Assembly (NCBI RefSeq): GCF_014193515.1
Contig: NZ_BLXX01000001.1
Location: forward strand, 372,001 to 436,000
Direction: 5' to 3'
DNA length: 64,000 bases
Source: Geomonas silvestris
GTDB lineage: Bacteria; Desulfobacterota; Desulfuromonadia; Geobacterales; Geobacteraceae
Shown: one piece after another, positions 40,961 through 50,886 of the stretch
Layout of the letters: each line of letters opens with the position of its first letter
How positions within the stretch are numbered: position 1 is the stretch's first letter
Notes under the pieces: model-generated
Told to the model about the DNA's origin: nothing
What the model saw: only the letters and a program-made list of their open reading frames with translations
Database searches by the model: none
Position numbers and translations under genes: made by a program

Positions 40961-42532
40961 CTAGCTCCCGGAACTCCCCGGGTCCGCGTACCTTCGGTAG
41001 CACCCTCTCCCCTGCTCCTTGGCGGCATAGAGCGCCAGGTCCGCCTTCTTGATCAGGTCCTCCAATTCGCTCCCGTCGTCGGGGTAGATGCTGATCCCGA
41101 TGCTGGTCCCCACCCGCAGTTCATGCCCCTCGATGAGGTAGGGCTCGGTGAGCGCCTTTAAAACCTTGCCGGCCACGATCTCGGCACCGGCGATCTGGCG
41201 CAGGTTCCCCAGCGCGATCACGAACTCATCCCCCCCAAGGCGCGCCACGGTGTCCATGCCGCGCACGCTGCGCGCCAGGCGCTGCCCGACTTCCTGCAAG
41301 AGCTTGTCCCCCACCCCATGCCCCAGGGTGTCGTTGATCGGCTTGAAACGGTCGAGATCCAGGTAGAGTACCGCCATGCGCTGCTCCATCCTGATCGACA
41401 TGGCCCGCATCTGCTGCAGCCGGTCCATGAACAAGAGCCGGTTGGGGAGCTGGGTCAGGACGTCGTAGTGCGCCATCCGGTAGAGCTGCTGGTCGGCGAG
41501 CTTGCGCTGGGTCACGTCGCGGTAGACGGCCCAGACCGCGGCGGGTTCGCCGGAGCGGAAGCTGCAGCTTAGGTACCCCTCGAGGTTGATCGAGCCCCCC
41601 TCACGCGAGCGGTAGACCGTCTCGAGCGAGCTCCCCTCTCCGCTCTCCAGGACCCGCCTGAATTGCCCCCGGTAGTGCGGCAGGTGCTCGGAATCCACCA
41701 GGTCGACGCCGTCGAGACCGGCGAGATCCCCTCTCTGGTAACCGAAGAGCCGCAGCCAGGCCTGGTTCGCGTAGATGAGCCGTCCGTCCGGTGCGCTCAT
41801 CTGGATCAGGTCCTCGGCGTGCTCCAAAAAGGCGAAGAGCCGCTCCTCGCTCTCCTTCAGCTGGTGGGTCTCGCCGCGGGAGACCGCCATCAGGTGGAAG
41901 CCGATAGCGGAGACCGCGGCATTCAAAAGCGCCACCCAGCACCAGCTCAGCACCAGGTAAATGACGTCGTCGGTCACCCGCGGGTCGACGAAGGGCATCC
42001 GGATGCTGCGGATCACCCCGGCGTGCTCGCATACCAGCAGTCCGCCGTAGAGGAGCGCGCTCCCGCACCAGGCGACCCAGACCTCGCGGCGCGTCTTGAG
42101 CAGGTAGACCGCCTCGATGGCGACGAAGAGGTAGAGCGGCCAGACGAGGCTTGCGACGCCGCCGCTGAAGTGGATGAGGACGGTAACCAGCCAGGTGTCG
42201 AGCAGCACCTGGAGATGGTTCGCGTAGCGGTAGCGGGAGAGCGGACGGGAGGGGTCCTGGTAGGAGAGGTTGTAGAGGGCGACAAAACCGAGGCTCAGGA
42301 GCAGGAAGGCACCCTGGTTGAGGGTCAGATAGAAGCCGAAACGGCCGAAGGAGTAGAAGGTGCCGGCGTAGAGGGCGTAGACGCCGAGCAAAAGGAGGAT
42401 CACCCAGCGGGCCCGGACCAAGAGCGCGACCGGCGCCGCCAGCGCGAGCGCGACCCGGTCGCCCCCGGGCGCCTGGAAGCGTCGCGAGAAGCCGTCGGTA
42501 CTGGCGGAGCGCTGCGGGTCCTTGCTCGGCAT
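40961..42532 (-). CDS. Membrane diguanylate cyclase (6 TM - PAS - GGDEF)
   Basis: A 523-residue c-di-GMP synthase candidate. About six membrane segments (residues 30-225) form an integral sensor with no large outside domain; a PAS/PAC domain follows (about 235-345), then GGDEF (about 355-515). The active-site motif RLGGDEFVIAL is intact. No clear RxxD inhibitory site was found before it (RSVRGMDT lies upstream of it). Its start is 15 bases after the mqnA stop, so it may be co-transcribed with mqnA. Confidence 0.92.
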   Translation of the reverse strand: MPSKDPQRSASTDGFSRRFQAPGGDRVALALAAPVALLVRARWVILLLLGVYALYAGTFYSFGRFGFYLTLNQGAFLLLSLGFVALYNLSYQDPSRPLSRYRYANHLQVLLDTWLVTVLIHFSGGVASLVWPLYLFVAIEAVYLLKTRREVWVAWCGSALLYGGLLVCEHAGVIRSIRMPFVDPRVTDDVIYLVLSWCWVALLNAAVSAIGFHLMAVSRGETHQLKESEERLFAFLEHAEDLIQMSAPDGRLIYANQAWLRLFGYQRGDLAGLDGVDLVDSEHLPHYRGQFRRVLESGEGSSLETVYRSREGGSINLEGYLSCSFRSGEPAAVWAVYRDVTQRKLADQQLYRMAHYDVLTQLPNRLLFMDRLQQMRAMSIRMEQRMAVLYLDLDRFKPINDTLGHGVGDKLLQEVGQRLARSVRGMDTVARLGGDEFVIALGNLRQIAGAEIVAGKVLKALTEPYLIEGHELRVGTSIGISIYPDDGSELEDLIKKADLALYAAKEQGRGCYRRYADPGSSGS

Positions 42533-42547
42533 AGTGCTACCCGTGGG

Positions 42548-43390
42548 TCAGCCGGCCAGTTCCTCGAGGAAAACCAGCTCGGGCTGCGAGGGGATCAATC
42601 CCAGTTCGAAGGCATGACGGAAGAAGCTGCGCGCCCCTTCCAGGTGGGCCGGCGTCAGTTCGTAGGAGATGGTCTGCCAGTAATCGACCAGCTCCGCAGC
42701 GCTCAGCCAGGCGTTCTCGGAGCACCCGGCGGCGATCTCGGCATAGGAGGCGTAGGCGAGCTTCTTCGCCGCCACCAGGTCCCGCCCCAAGGCGACCAGC
42801 TCGGCCCGCTTCTCCCGCACGGTGTCGCGGCGGACGATCCAGAGGGCAAAGACGAAGGGGAGGCCGGTGAATTCGTGCCAGAGCTCTCCCAGGTCGTAAA
42901 CCCGCCAGTCCCCGACCAGCTGGGCCCCTTTCAGGGCGGCGTCGCCGATCAAAAGCACGGCCGGGTACTGCTGCAACGCCATGGTGAGCGGCGACTGGGT
43001 GCGCTCGTAGCTGGTGGTAAGGCCGTACTTGCGGGCCAGGAGCACCTTCAGGAGGTTGACCGAGGTATCGGACTCGGCACTGAGCCCCACCGTGGCCCCG
43101 TCCAGCCGCTCGATGGGGACGCGGGAAAAGAGCAGCACGCTCTTCACCGGGCCGATGGCGCTTATGGAGAGCTCGGGAAAAAGGCAGTACTGCTCGTGGG
43201 CGGAGGCGTATTCGATGGAGGAGGAAGGGCTCAGGTCGATCCCCCCGGACCTTAGGAGTGCGTTCAGGTGCGCGGGAACCCCGGGGACGAACCGGTAGCC
43301 GGAACAGTCGAAATGGGCGGCGAGTGCGGTGAAAATGGGGGTGCAGTTGGCGTAACGGATGTGCCCGATGTTGAGTGTCATGTTGTACAT
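42548..43390 (-). CDS. mqnA: Menaquinone biosynthesis enzyme MqnA (chorismate dehydratase)
   Basis: A 280-residue protein of the MqnA/MqnD periplasmic-binding-protein-like fold. MqnA dehydrates chorismate to 3-enolpyruvyl-benzoate, the first step of the futalosine route to menaquinone. IGHIRYANCTPIF at the N-terminus, IDLSPSSSIEYA and the ALLIGDAAL-like VLLIGDAALKG segment match MqnA more than MqnD. Starts at 43390 and 43381 are both possible. aroC elsewhere in the window supplies chorismate. Confidence 0.9.
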   Translation of the reverse strand: MYNMTLNIGHIRYANCTPIFTALAAHFDCSGYRFVPGVPAHLNALLRSGGIDLSPSSSIEYASAHEQYCLFPELSISAIGPVKSVLLFSRVPIERLDGATVGLSAESDTSVNLLKVLLARKYGLTTSYERTQSPLTMALQQYPAVLLIGDAALKGAQLVGDWRVYDLGELWHEFTGLPFVFALWIVRRDTVREKRAELVALGRDLVAAKKLAYASYAEIAAGCSENAWLSAAELVDYWQTISYELTPAHLEGARSFFRHAFELGLIPSQPELVFLEELAG

Positions 43391-43558
43391 CCAATAGAAA
43401 ACGTTAGGAGAAGGCGAGGGCCAGACTATACCAAGGGAAAGCCAATATCAAGATGAAACTGGCCGCATTGGCACAGCCGACCGCCCACGCTGTAAGAACT
43501 CCCAGGCTCATCCAGACGATACTGGCAGCCCTGCAGGGCCGGGAGAGGCGGCAAAAAG

Positions 43559-43589
43559 AAAAAGACGGGAGGTGGTCTCCCGTCTTTTT
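43559..43589. terminator. Bidirectional terminator after gcvH
   Basis: AAAAA-GACGGGAG-gtggt-CTCCCGTC-TTTTT is a symmetric hairpin, 26 bases past the gcvH stop. It ends the long minus-strand operon. The remaining gap to mqnA (43391-43558) shows no gene. Confidence 0.93.
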
Positions 43590-43614
43590 CAGCACTGCAT
43601 TGGATTTTCCCGAT

Positions 43615-44001
43615 TTACTCGCCGTTTGTCACGTAGTCCTCGTAGACGTCCGCGGCCATGAGCAGGTTCATCTCCTCGGGGTCCGGAACCTCGAGGACGA
43701 CCAGCCAGCCGGCGTCGTAGGGGTCGTCGTTGATGAACTCGGGGGCGTTGCCCAGTTCGGAGTTCACCTCGAGCACGGTGCCGGAGAGCGGGGCGTACAG
43801 CTCGGCGACCGTCTTGCGCGCCTCTATCGAGCCGAAGGAATCGTCCTGCTCCAACTCGTCGCCCGGCTCGGGGAGCTCCACGGAGCTTACGTTGCCCAGT
43901 TCCGCCTGCGCGTAATCGGTGATGCCGATGACGGCCCGGTCACCCTCCAGCCTGACCCACATGTGTTCCTTGCTGTACTTCAGTTCCTCGGGAAAGTCCA
44001 T
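43615..44001 (-). CDS. gcvH: Glycine cleavage H-like lipoyl protein
   Basis: A 128-residue H protein. The lipoyl lysine is Lys63 in SIEARKTVAELYAPLSG, aligned with the usual ESVKA motif. The rest of the fold (GITDYAQAELGNVSSVELP, NDDPYDAGWLVVLE) is normal. It is very acidic. It lies 3 bases after accC with no gcvT or gcvP nearby, so it may serve a glycine cleavage system encoded elsewhere or act in lipoate relay. It is the last gene before the operon terminator. Confidence 0.92.
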   Translation of the reverse strand: MDFPEELKYSKEHMWVRLEGDRAVIGITDYAQAELGNVSSVELPEPGDELEQDDSFGSIEARKTVAELYAPLSGTVLEVNSELGNAPEFINDDPYDAGWLVVLEVPDPEEMNLLMAADVYEDYVTNGE

Positions 44002-44004
44002 ACC

Positions 44005-45345
44005 TTACTCCAATACCAGTCTCTCGATAAAGCCGGTGTCGATGTTGCCTTCTATGAAATCCTTGTTGGCCATGATGCGTTTGTGGAACGGGATGGTGGT
44101 CTTGATGCCGTCGACGATGTACTCGTCGAGCGCGCGTGCCATCCGCTTGATCGCCTCCTCCCTGGTATCGGCGTGCACGATGAGCTTCGCGATCAGGGAG
44201 TCGTAGTGCGGCACCACGGTGTAGTTCGTGTAGACGAAGGAGTCGACGCGCACGCCGAGGCCGCCCGGGGTGTGGTGGTCGGTGATCTTCCCCGGGGACG
44301 GGGTGAACTTCACCGAGTCTTCGGCGTTGATGCGGCACTCGATGGAGTGCCCCTTGATCTTGATGTCGTCCTGGGTGTAGCGCAGCTTCAGCCCGAAAGC
44401 CGAGCGGATCTGCTCCTTCACCACGTCGACGCCGGTGACCATCTCGGTGACCGGGTGCTCGACCTGGACGCGGGTGTTCATCTCCATGAAGTAGAAGTTG
44501 TTGTTCTTGTCGACCAGGAACTCCATGGTGCCGACCGAGTTGTAGTCGACGGCCTTGGCTGCGGCAACCGCAGCGGCCCCCATCTTCTCGCGCAGCTCGG
44601 GGGTGGTCACCGTGGAGGGAGCCTCCTCGATCACCTTCTGGTGGCGGCGCTGGATGGAGCAGTCGCGCTCGCCCAGGTGCACCACGTTGCCGTGCTTGTC
44701 GGCCAGGATCTGGATCTCGACGTGGCGCGGGTTCTCGCAGTAGCGCTCGATGTAGACCTCGGGGTTGCCGAAGCCGCTCTGTGCCTCGGCGCGCGCGGTG
44801 GCAAAGGCGTTGGGGAGCGCTGCCGGCGAGTGCACGATCTTCATGCCGCGCCCGCCGCCGCCTGCGGTTGCCTTGATGATGACCGGGAAGCCGATCTCCT
44901 TGGCGACGCGGATCGCCTCGTTCACGTCGTGCACCCCTTCCTTGGTACCGGGGAGGATGGGCACGCCGACCTTGATCACCGCCTGGCGAGCCGTGATCTT
45001 GTCGCCCATGATGCGCATGCTCTCGGCGGAAGGTCCGATGAAGGTGATGCCGCACTTCTCGCAGACGTCGGCGAAGACCGGGTTCTCCGAGAGGAAGCCG
45101 TAGCCTGGGTGGATCGCCTCGGCGTCGGTCAGCTCGGCGGCGGAGATGATGGCGTTGATGTTGAGGTAGCTGGAGAGGCTGGGGGCCGGCCCGATGCAGA
45201 CGCTCTCGTCGGCAAGCTTCACGTGCAGCGAATCCTTGTCGGCGGAGGAGTAGACGGCGACGGTCTTGATCCCCATCTCCTTGCAGGTCCTGATGATCCT
45301 CAGGGCAATCTCGCCACGGTTGGCGATAAGTACTTTATGAAACAT
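44005..45345 (-). CDS. accC: Biotin carboxylase subunit of acetyl-CoA carboxylase
   Basis: A 446-residue ATP-grasp enzyme that carboxylates biotin on AccB, the committed step of fatty acid synthesis. [22 protein letters not shown] at the N-terminus, the glycine-rich ATP loop [26 protein letters not shown] and the EAIKRM region are intact, and the length is normal. accB lies upstream, separated by 216 bases without a recognised feature except a small GGCGAGG hairpin at 45450-45467. Confidence 0.97.
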   Translation of the reverse strand: MFHKVLIANRGEIALRIIRTCKEMGIKTVAVYSSADKDSLHVKLADESVCIGPAPSLSSYLNINAIISAAELTDAEAIHPGYGFLSENPVFADVCEKCGITFIGPSAESMRIMGDKITARQAVIKVGVPILPGTKEGVHDVNEAIRVAKEIGFPVIIKATAGGGGRGMKIVHSPAALPNAFATARAEAQSGFGNPEVYIERYCENPRHVEIQILADKHGNVVHLGERDCSIQRRHQKVIEEAPSTVTTPELREKMGAAAVAAAKAVDYNSVGTMEFLVDKNNNFYFMEMNTRVQVEHPVTEMVTGVDVVKEQIRSAFGLKLRYTQDDIKIKGHSIECRINAEDSVKFTPSPGKITDHHTPGGLGVRVDSFVYTNYTVVPHYDSLIAKLIVHADTREEAIKRMARALDEYIVDGIKTTIPFHKRIMANKDFIEGNIDTGFIERLVLE

Positions 45346-45561
45346 GTAGTGATCTCCCGGGGAGGCGACGGGGAAACCGCAGGCGCGGGAATCGGAGATC
45401 CTCCAGGCGCGGCTGCCGGCTTAATCGTCTCCCTGTTCCTTGTGGTAGCGGCGAGGTGCTCCTCGCCCTCCCCATTTTGGCACACGCGCCAGGCGGGCTG
45501 CCGTCAAGGGCCAGGTGCAGCAGGAGGGGATGGACCCGTGTCCGCTCCCCTCCCGAACCGA

Positions 45562-46032
<471 letters not shown>

Positions 46033-46056
46033 GTTGCTCTCCTTTTCATTCCAGTG

Positions 46057-47124
46057 TTAAACAACCGTCAACTGCTTGGGTACCTGCGTAATCCTGCGGC
46101 AGCCGTCAGACTCGACGACCACGCTGTCCTCAATCCTCACCCCGCCGAATCCGGGGATGTAGATCCCGGGCTCCACGGTGAATACCATCCCTTCTTCGAT
46201 GACCTGGGTGCTGCGCGGCGACGCGGTGGGGGGCTCGTGGATGTCGATACCGATCCCGTGCCCCAGGCCGTGGCCGAAGTACTGGCCGAACCCCTTGGAG
46301 GCGATGTAGTCGCGCGCCTTGGCGTCCACCTCCCTGAAGATCACCCCGGGGCGCACCGCCTCGATGGCCAGCTGCTGCGCGACCCGCACCGTCTCGTACA
46401 CCTCGCGCTGGCGGCTGTCGGGCTCCCCCAGGCTCACCGTCACGGTTTCGTCCGAGCAGTACCCCTCGAAGAGCGCGCCGTAGTCGAAGGTCACCAACTC
46501 CCCGGCGGCCAGCCGCTTCTCGGAGGCCCGGCCGTGAGGGAGCGCCCCGCGCTCGCCGGAGGCGACGATGAAGTCGAAGGATTTCCCCTCGGCGCCCCGC
46601 TCGCGCATGGCGACCTCGAGGGCCCAGGCGAGTTCGCTCTCCACCGCCCCGGGTTTGACCAGGGGGAGGATCTGCAAAAGCGACTGGGAGGCGATCTCCG
46701 CCACGCGCTCCAGGGTTTTAAGCTCCTCGGCGTCCTTGACGGCACGCAAAAGCGCAAGCTCGCTGTCCGCCGGCACGAAGCGCAGGCCGGGGAGGCGTGC
46801 TTCCAGGTCGCGGAAGGCCTGCACGCTCATGTGGCCGGACTCGAAGGCGATGCTGGCGGCACCGGACTCCTTCACGACCGCGACCAGCGAATCGAGCCGG
46901 TTGGCGAACTCGATGACCCGGGCACCCTGCACCTGGGCGCCGGCCTGGGAGGTGTAGCGCGAGTCGGTGAGGAACCACCCGGCAGTCGGCGACAGAACGA
47001 GCGTCCCTTCGCTTCCGGTAAAGCCGGAGAGGTACCTGATATTGCTGAGGTTGGTGATCAGCAAAAGGTCCGCGCCGACCCGCTGCAAGGCCCCCCGGGC
47101 CTTCAAGACTCTGTTGTTTAGCAT
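46057..47124 (-). CDS. M24 family Xaa-Pro aminopeptidase
   Basis: A 355-residue metallopeptidase. An N-terminal creatinase-like domain (1-130) precedes the pita-bread catalytic domain. Metal ligands are visible: the two Asp in TFDYGALFEGYCSDET, His in GHGLGHGIGIDIHEPP, and Glu in FTVEPGIY and GVRIEDSVVV. It should remove N-terminal residues before proline. The position between aroQ and accB is common in relatives of this phylum and in Firmicutes. It starts 21 bases after aroQ. Confidence 0.94.
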   Translation of the reverse strand: MLNNRVLKARGALQRVGADLLLITNLSNIRYLSGFTGSEGTLVLSPTAGWFLTDSRYTSQAGAQVQGARVIEFANRLDSLVAVVKESGAASIAFESGHMSVQAFRDLEARLPGLRFVPADSELALLRAVKDAEELKTLERVAEIASQSLLQILPLVKPGAVESELAWALEVAMRERGAEGKSFDFIVASGERGALPHGRASEKRLAAGELVTFDYGALFEGYCSDETVTVSLGEPDSRQREVYETVRVAQQLAIEAVRPGVIFREVDAKARDYIASKGFGQYFGHGLGHGIGIDIHEPPTASPRSTQVIEEGMVFTVEPGIYIPGFGGVRIEDSVVVESDGCRRITQVPKQLTVV

Positions 47125-47145
47125 AAAAGCCGCCTCGATGACAAT

Positions 47146-47604
47146 CTATTTCTCCAGCACACTTACCAGCGCGCGGAGCCCCAAAAAGTAGCTTTCCGGG
47201 CCGAATCCGCAGATCTGGCCGACCGCAACGGGTGCCAGGTAACTGTGGGCGCGAAACGCCTCGCGGGCATGGATGTTGGAGAGGTGCACTTCGACGGTGG
47301 GGAGCGCTGTGGCAGCCACGGCGTCCCTTATGGCGACGCTGGTGTGCGTGTAGGCCGCCGGGTTGATCAGGATCCCCTGACACTCCCCCAGCGCCTGCTG
47401 GATGGCGTCCACCAGGGCCCCTTCCGAGTTGGACTGCACGGTCTTGAGCTCGACCCCGAGCTCGCGGGCCAGGGCCGCCAGGGCGGTGTTGATGCCGTCC
47501 AGGGTGGTGCTGCCGTACACGCCGGGCTCCCGGATACCGAGGAGGTTCAGGTTGGGGCCGTGCAGGACCAGGATGCGTCTATTCGCGGCACTTTGGGCGC
47601 TCAT
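47146..47604 (-). CDS. aroQ: Type II 3-dehydroquinate dehydratase
   Basis: A 152-residue enzyme of the shikimate pathway that converts 3-dehydroquinate to 3-dehydroshikimate. [14 protein letters not shown], the tyrosine lid [27 protein letters not shown] and [12 protein letters not shown] with the catalytic histidine are intact. Its start overlaps the LC7 gene stop by ATGA. With aroC and aroKB in the same block, it provides part of chorismate synthesis. Confidence 0.97.
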   Translation of the reverse strand: MSAQSAANRRILVLHGPNLNLLGIREPGVYGSTTLDGINTALAALARELGVELKTVQSNSEGALVDAIQQALGECQGILINPAAYTHTSVAIRDAVAATALPTVEVHLSNIHAREAFRAHSYLAPVAVGQICGFGPESYFLGLRALVSVLEK

Positions 47605-47963
47605 TGCAGAGACTCCCTGAGCCCGGGCGCCTCGCGCTTGAGGAGGTAGCGGGCCTTGCCGAAGTTGCCGTCCGCGGCGAGCACCAAGGCGATGAAGAAC
47701 TCGTCGCTCACTCCGCGCACCAGGACGATGCAGTTGTCGGCTATGATGGAGACCTCCTGCAGCTCGCCGGTCTTCAAGACCCCCACAGTCCGCTTGATCT
47801 CCTTGAGCACCGAGGCGTATTCCACGGCCATGGTCGGTACGTCAAGCTCGGTGCTTGCGGCGCTGAGCTCCTCGATGGCGATGCCGTCGTAGCCCATGAT
47901 GACTCCGCCCATAGCGCCGATGTTATCCTCGACCAGCGCCTGCAGGATCTTTTTAAACCCCAT
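47601..47963 (-). CDS. Roadblock/LC7 domain protein
   Basis: A 120-residue single-domain protein of the Roadblock/LC7 (MglB-like) fold: [23 protein letters not shown], then a helix and [30 protein letters not shown]. Such proteins act as dimers that regulate small GTPases or serve as adaptors. No MglA-type GTPase gene is nearby. It overlaps the TPR gene by 11 bases and aroQ by 4, so translational coupling to both is likely. The partner is unknown; the TPR protein is the obvious candidate. Confidence 0.87.
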   Translation of the reverse strand: MGFKKILQALVEDNIGAMGGVIMGYDGIAIEELSAASTELDVPTMAVEYASVLKEIKRTVGVLKTGELQEVSIIADNCIVLVRGVSDEFFIALVLAADGNFGKARYLLKREAPGLRESLQ

Positions 47964-49209
47964 CTTTTCTTCTCCTTATGTTGTCCAGCCAGAGGGAAAG
48001 TTCGCTCACCAGGTCAGTTGCCTCCCCTCCCCCCGTTGCCGCAACCGGTGCGCCGGCAGCCTGCGGAGCCGCGGCCTCGGGCGGAAAAGCGGCCGGCGCG
48101 GTGGGCGCGCTAAGGGGAGCCGGCGGCTCGGAGAAGCCGAGATCGTCAAAGGCGGGAAAGGCGTCGTGTGCACTGAAATCGCCGGGCTCCGCTGTTTCGG
48201 CAGCTTCGCCCTCGTCCGGGAACGCAGCCTGGGGAGGCGCGGGTTCGACTTCGAGCGCGGCGCTTTCGAAGAGAGACGCCGAAGTTGCCGCCGGGGAGGC
48301 CGGGGCCTCAAAGGGTGCCGCGGCAGCGGGTCCCGCCGGTTGAACGGCCGGTTGCGCCGCGGCAAAGAGGGCGTCGAGGCCGGGCTTGGAAGCGGCGACC
48401 GGTTCCCAGGCCGGCGCATCCTCGTCCAGTTCCAGCTCGTCGTCCAAGGCAGGGAAGGCAAGCGGGACGTCGGCACCGCTTGCGCTGCCGGCCAGCTGGT
48501 TCTCCCAGGCAGTCTTAAGCTCGGCCCAGCGCAGCCGGTACCCCTGGTTGCCGGGCGCGGCGGCGGAGAGTTCCTGGTAGATGGCGATCGCCTTGTCCAG
48601 AAAGCCCTGCGAGACGTAGAGCTCGGCGAGGGTCGGCGTGGTGAGCGGGTCGCGCAGCGCCGCTTCAACGGGTTGCAGCTCCTCCGGTTCATCTTCCAGC
48701 AGTTCGAGGTCCTCGAGGATCTCCACATCCTCCAGAATCTCCTCCTCCGGCTCCTCAAGGCGGACGGCCGCAGCGGGATGGACGAGCTCCGGCATGCTCT
48801 CGAAGGACTGCAGGAGGAGCGCACTCTCCGAATCTTCCGGATGTTGGGCCAGGACCTGGTTCAGGACCTTTTGGGCGAGGACCAGTTCGCCGTTCTCAGC
48901 GTAGATCTGCCCCAGGAGTTTCAGGGCCCGGACGTGCTCGGGGTTGAGCTCCGCGACCCGCTCCAGAGCGGCGCGCGCCTCGTCCTTGATCCCCTTGTCG
49001 AAAAATGCGGCGCCCAGGGCGAAGAAACCGCCGGGGTAATCGGGGTGAAGGTTGCAACCTTTTCTGGCAACCAGGATAGCGTCGTCAAGCAGGCCCAGCT
49101 TGCGGTAGAGCTCGGAGAGCGGCGCAAAGCTGAGCGAGCGCGGGTCAGCCTCCAGCATGTTCTCGAAACGCTGGATCTCGCTCCAAAAAGAAATTGCCTC
49201 TTCTACCAT
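47953..49209 (-). CDS. TPR-repeat protein with long acidic Ala/Pro-rich tail
   Basis: A 418-residue protein. The first 120 residues are TPR repeats (FAPLSELYRKLGLLDDAI, then ALERVAELNPEHVRAL); one more repeat pair lies near 190-240 (TLAELYVSQGFLDKAIAIYQEL). The C-terminal 150 residues are low-complexity Ala, Pro, Glu and Asp, ending in a basic [12 protein letters not shown]. TPRs mediate protein contacts. It starts 1 base after aroKB and overlaps the LC7 gene, so an adaptor pair is likely. A pilus-linked function is possible given the upstream pil genes. Confidence 0.85.
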   Translation of the reverse strand: MVEEAISFWSEIQRFENMLEADPRSLSFAPLSELYRKLGLLDDAILVARKGCNLHPDYPGGFFALGAAFFDKGIKDEARAALERVAELNPEHVRALKLLGQIYAENGELVLAQKVLNQVLAQHPEDSESALLLQSFESMPELVHPAAAVRLEEPEEEILEDVEILEDLELLEDEPEELQPVEAALRDPLTTPTLAELYVSQGFLDKAIAIYQELSAAAPGNQGYRLRWAELKTAWENQLAGSASGADVPLAFPALDDELELDEDAPAWEPVAASKPGLDALFAAAQPAVQPAGPAAAAPFEAPASPAATSASLFESAALEVEPAPPQAAFPDEGEAAETAEPGDFSAHDAFPAFDDLGFSEPPAPLSAPTAPAAFPPEAAAPQAAGAPVAATGGGEATDLVSELSLWLDNIRRRKDGV

Positions 49210-49210
49210 G

Positions 49211-50806
49211 TCACTCTCCTATGCCACAGATCTTGAGAAGCGCGTTCAGGTCTTTCACTCTCTCCATATGGTAGGCACCGATCCCCTGGTTGCAGATGAA
49301 AAGCAGTCCCTTGTCGCGGACCTTCTTATCGTGGGAGAGGGCCTCGGCATAGGCGGCGGCCGGAAACTTCGGGAGTTCCCGGGGGAGCCCGAAGCGGGCC
49401 AGGAGCGCGTCGATGCGGTCGCAGTCCTCCTGGGTGCAGGTGCCGAGCGATTGGGAGATCTTGGCGGCCTGGACCATGCCGATGGCGACCGCCTCGCCGT
49501 GCAGGTAGCTCGCATAGCCGGTGAGAGTTTCGACGGCGTGCCCCAGGGTATGCCCGTAGTTGAGCACCGCGCGCACCCCCCCTTCCCTCTCGTCGGACTC
49601 CACGACCCGGGCCTTGATGGCGCAGGAGCGGCCGACCGCGTGGATCAGGGCCTCCTTGTCGCGGGCCAAAAGCCGCTCGACGTTCTCCTCGAGGAAGCTG
49701 AAGAAGTCGGGGTCGAGCACCGCTCCGTACTTGACGATCTCGCCCAGCCCGCAGAGGAACTCGCGCTGCGGCAGGGAGTCCAGCGTGGCGACGTCGATGA
49801 GCACGGCGCGCGGCTGGTAGAAGGCGCCGATCAGGTTTTTTCCTTTGGGGTGATTGATGCCGGTCTTGCCGCCGACGCTCGAGTCGACTTGGGAGAGGAG
49901 CGTGGTCGGCACCTGGACGAACGGGATGCCGCGCAGGTAGCTGGCCGCCGCGAACCCGGCCATATCCCCGATCACCCCGCCACCCAGGGCGACGATGAAG
50001 GAGCCGCGGTCCAGGGCGGCGTCGACCAGGCCGTCGTAGATGAGGTTCAAGGTGGTGCTGTTCTTGTAGTTTTCCCCGTCGGGAAGCGAGACGAGCACCG
50101 TGCGGTAGCCGGCCTCCTCCAGCGAGAGGCGTACCCGGTCGTAGTAGAGGGGAGCCACGGTGGTGTTGCTTACCACGGCCGCGGTACCCGAGAGTTCCAG
50201 GTCGCGGCAGATCCGGCCCAGCGTATCCAGGTTTCCGGCGCCCAGCGTGATGTCGTAACTGCGCTCGCCCAGGGCGACCCTTACGGTATCCACGTTCACT
50301 TCACCCCCTACAACAGTGCGGATGATCTCCTCGGCTACCGCGTCGATGCTCTTCGCATCGGTTTCGATGCGCAGGTTGGCGTCGGCGTAGCAGGCTTCCC
50401 TGTTCTCCAGCATGGTGCGGATCCGGTCCAGGGAAGGGTCGTCTTGCAGAAGCGGCCGCTCGCTGTCACCTGAAACGCGCGCGGCGATCGTCTCGACCGA
50501 GGCCGTCAGGTTCACGATGGTGCCGACGGTGCGCATCAGGGCGCGGTTGGCAGGCGCAAGGACGGCACCGCCGCCGGTAGAAACCACCTGCCCCACTCCG
50601 CCGGCGACCCGGGCCAGTACCTGCGACTCCAGCGCGCGGAAGGCAGGTTCGCCCTGGTTGGCGAAGATCTCCTTGATGCTGACGCCCGCTTCCTTGACAA
50701 TAGCCTCGTCGAGGTCGAGATAGCGAAAGCCCAGGCGCTTGGCGAGCACGCGCCCCACGCTCGTTTTGCCGCAACCCATGAAGCCGGTGAGGAAGATGTT
50801 TTTCAA
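49211..50806 (-). CDS. aroKB: Fused shikimate kinase / 3-dehydroquinate synthase
   Basis: A single uninterrupted frame of 531 residues. Residues 1-169 are shikimate kinase (P-loop GFMGCGKTS, YLDLDEAI, STGGGAVL); the rest is 3-dehydroquinate synthase (GGGVIGDMAGFAA, SSVGGKTGINHPKGKN, the metal His in NYGHTLGHAVE). The join (TVVGGEVNVDTVRVAL) has no linker. An internal GTG at 50299 after AGGGGG would give a 362-residue AroB, so two products are possible. AroKB fusions are known from Thermotoga maritima. The start TTG at 50806 (LKNIFLTG) is preferred. Confidence 0.88.
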   Translation of the reverse strand: MKNIFLTGFMGCGKTSVGRVLAKRLGFRYLDLDEAIVKEAGVSIKEIFANQGEPAFRALESQVLARVAGGVGQVVSTGGGAVLAPANRALMRTVGTIVNLTASVETIAARVSGDSERPLLQDDPSLDRIRTMLENREACYADANLRIETDAKSIDAVAEEIIRTVVGGEVNVDTVRVALGERSYDITLGAGNLDTLGRICRDLELSGTAAVVSNTTVAPLYYDRVRLSLEEAGYRTVLVSLPDGENYKNSTTLNLIYDGLVDAALDRGSFIVALGGGVIGDMAGFAAASYLRGIPFVQVPTTLLSQVDSSVGGKTGINHPKGKNLIGAFYQPRAVLIDVATLDSLPQREFLCGLGEIVKYGAVLDPDFFSFLEENVERLLARDKEALIHAVGRSCAIKARVVESDEREGGVRAVLNYGHTLGHAVETLTGYASYLHGEAVAIGMVQAAKISQSLGTCTQEDCDRIDALLARFGLPRELPKFPAAAYAEALSHDKKVRDKGLLFICNQGIGAYHMERVKDLNALLKICGIGE

Positions 50807-50886
50807 AGGTCCTGGTTTCCCCGTGATTGGTCCGATCAGGCCGATCGGCCGGTTCAGACCGATCACCTGAAAAGGACGCTGGTGCG

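Noticed and set aside
45450-45467. GGCGAGG-tgct-CCTCGCC hairpin between accB and accC
   Set aside because: Short stem with no T-run; too weak to call an attenuator.
50839-50850. GGCCGATCGGCC palindrome before aroKB
   Set aside because: Short, GC-rich and without a T-run or known motif; not enough to call an operator or terminator.
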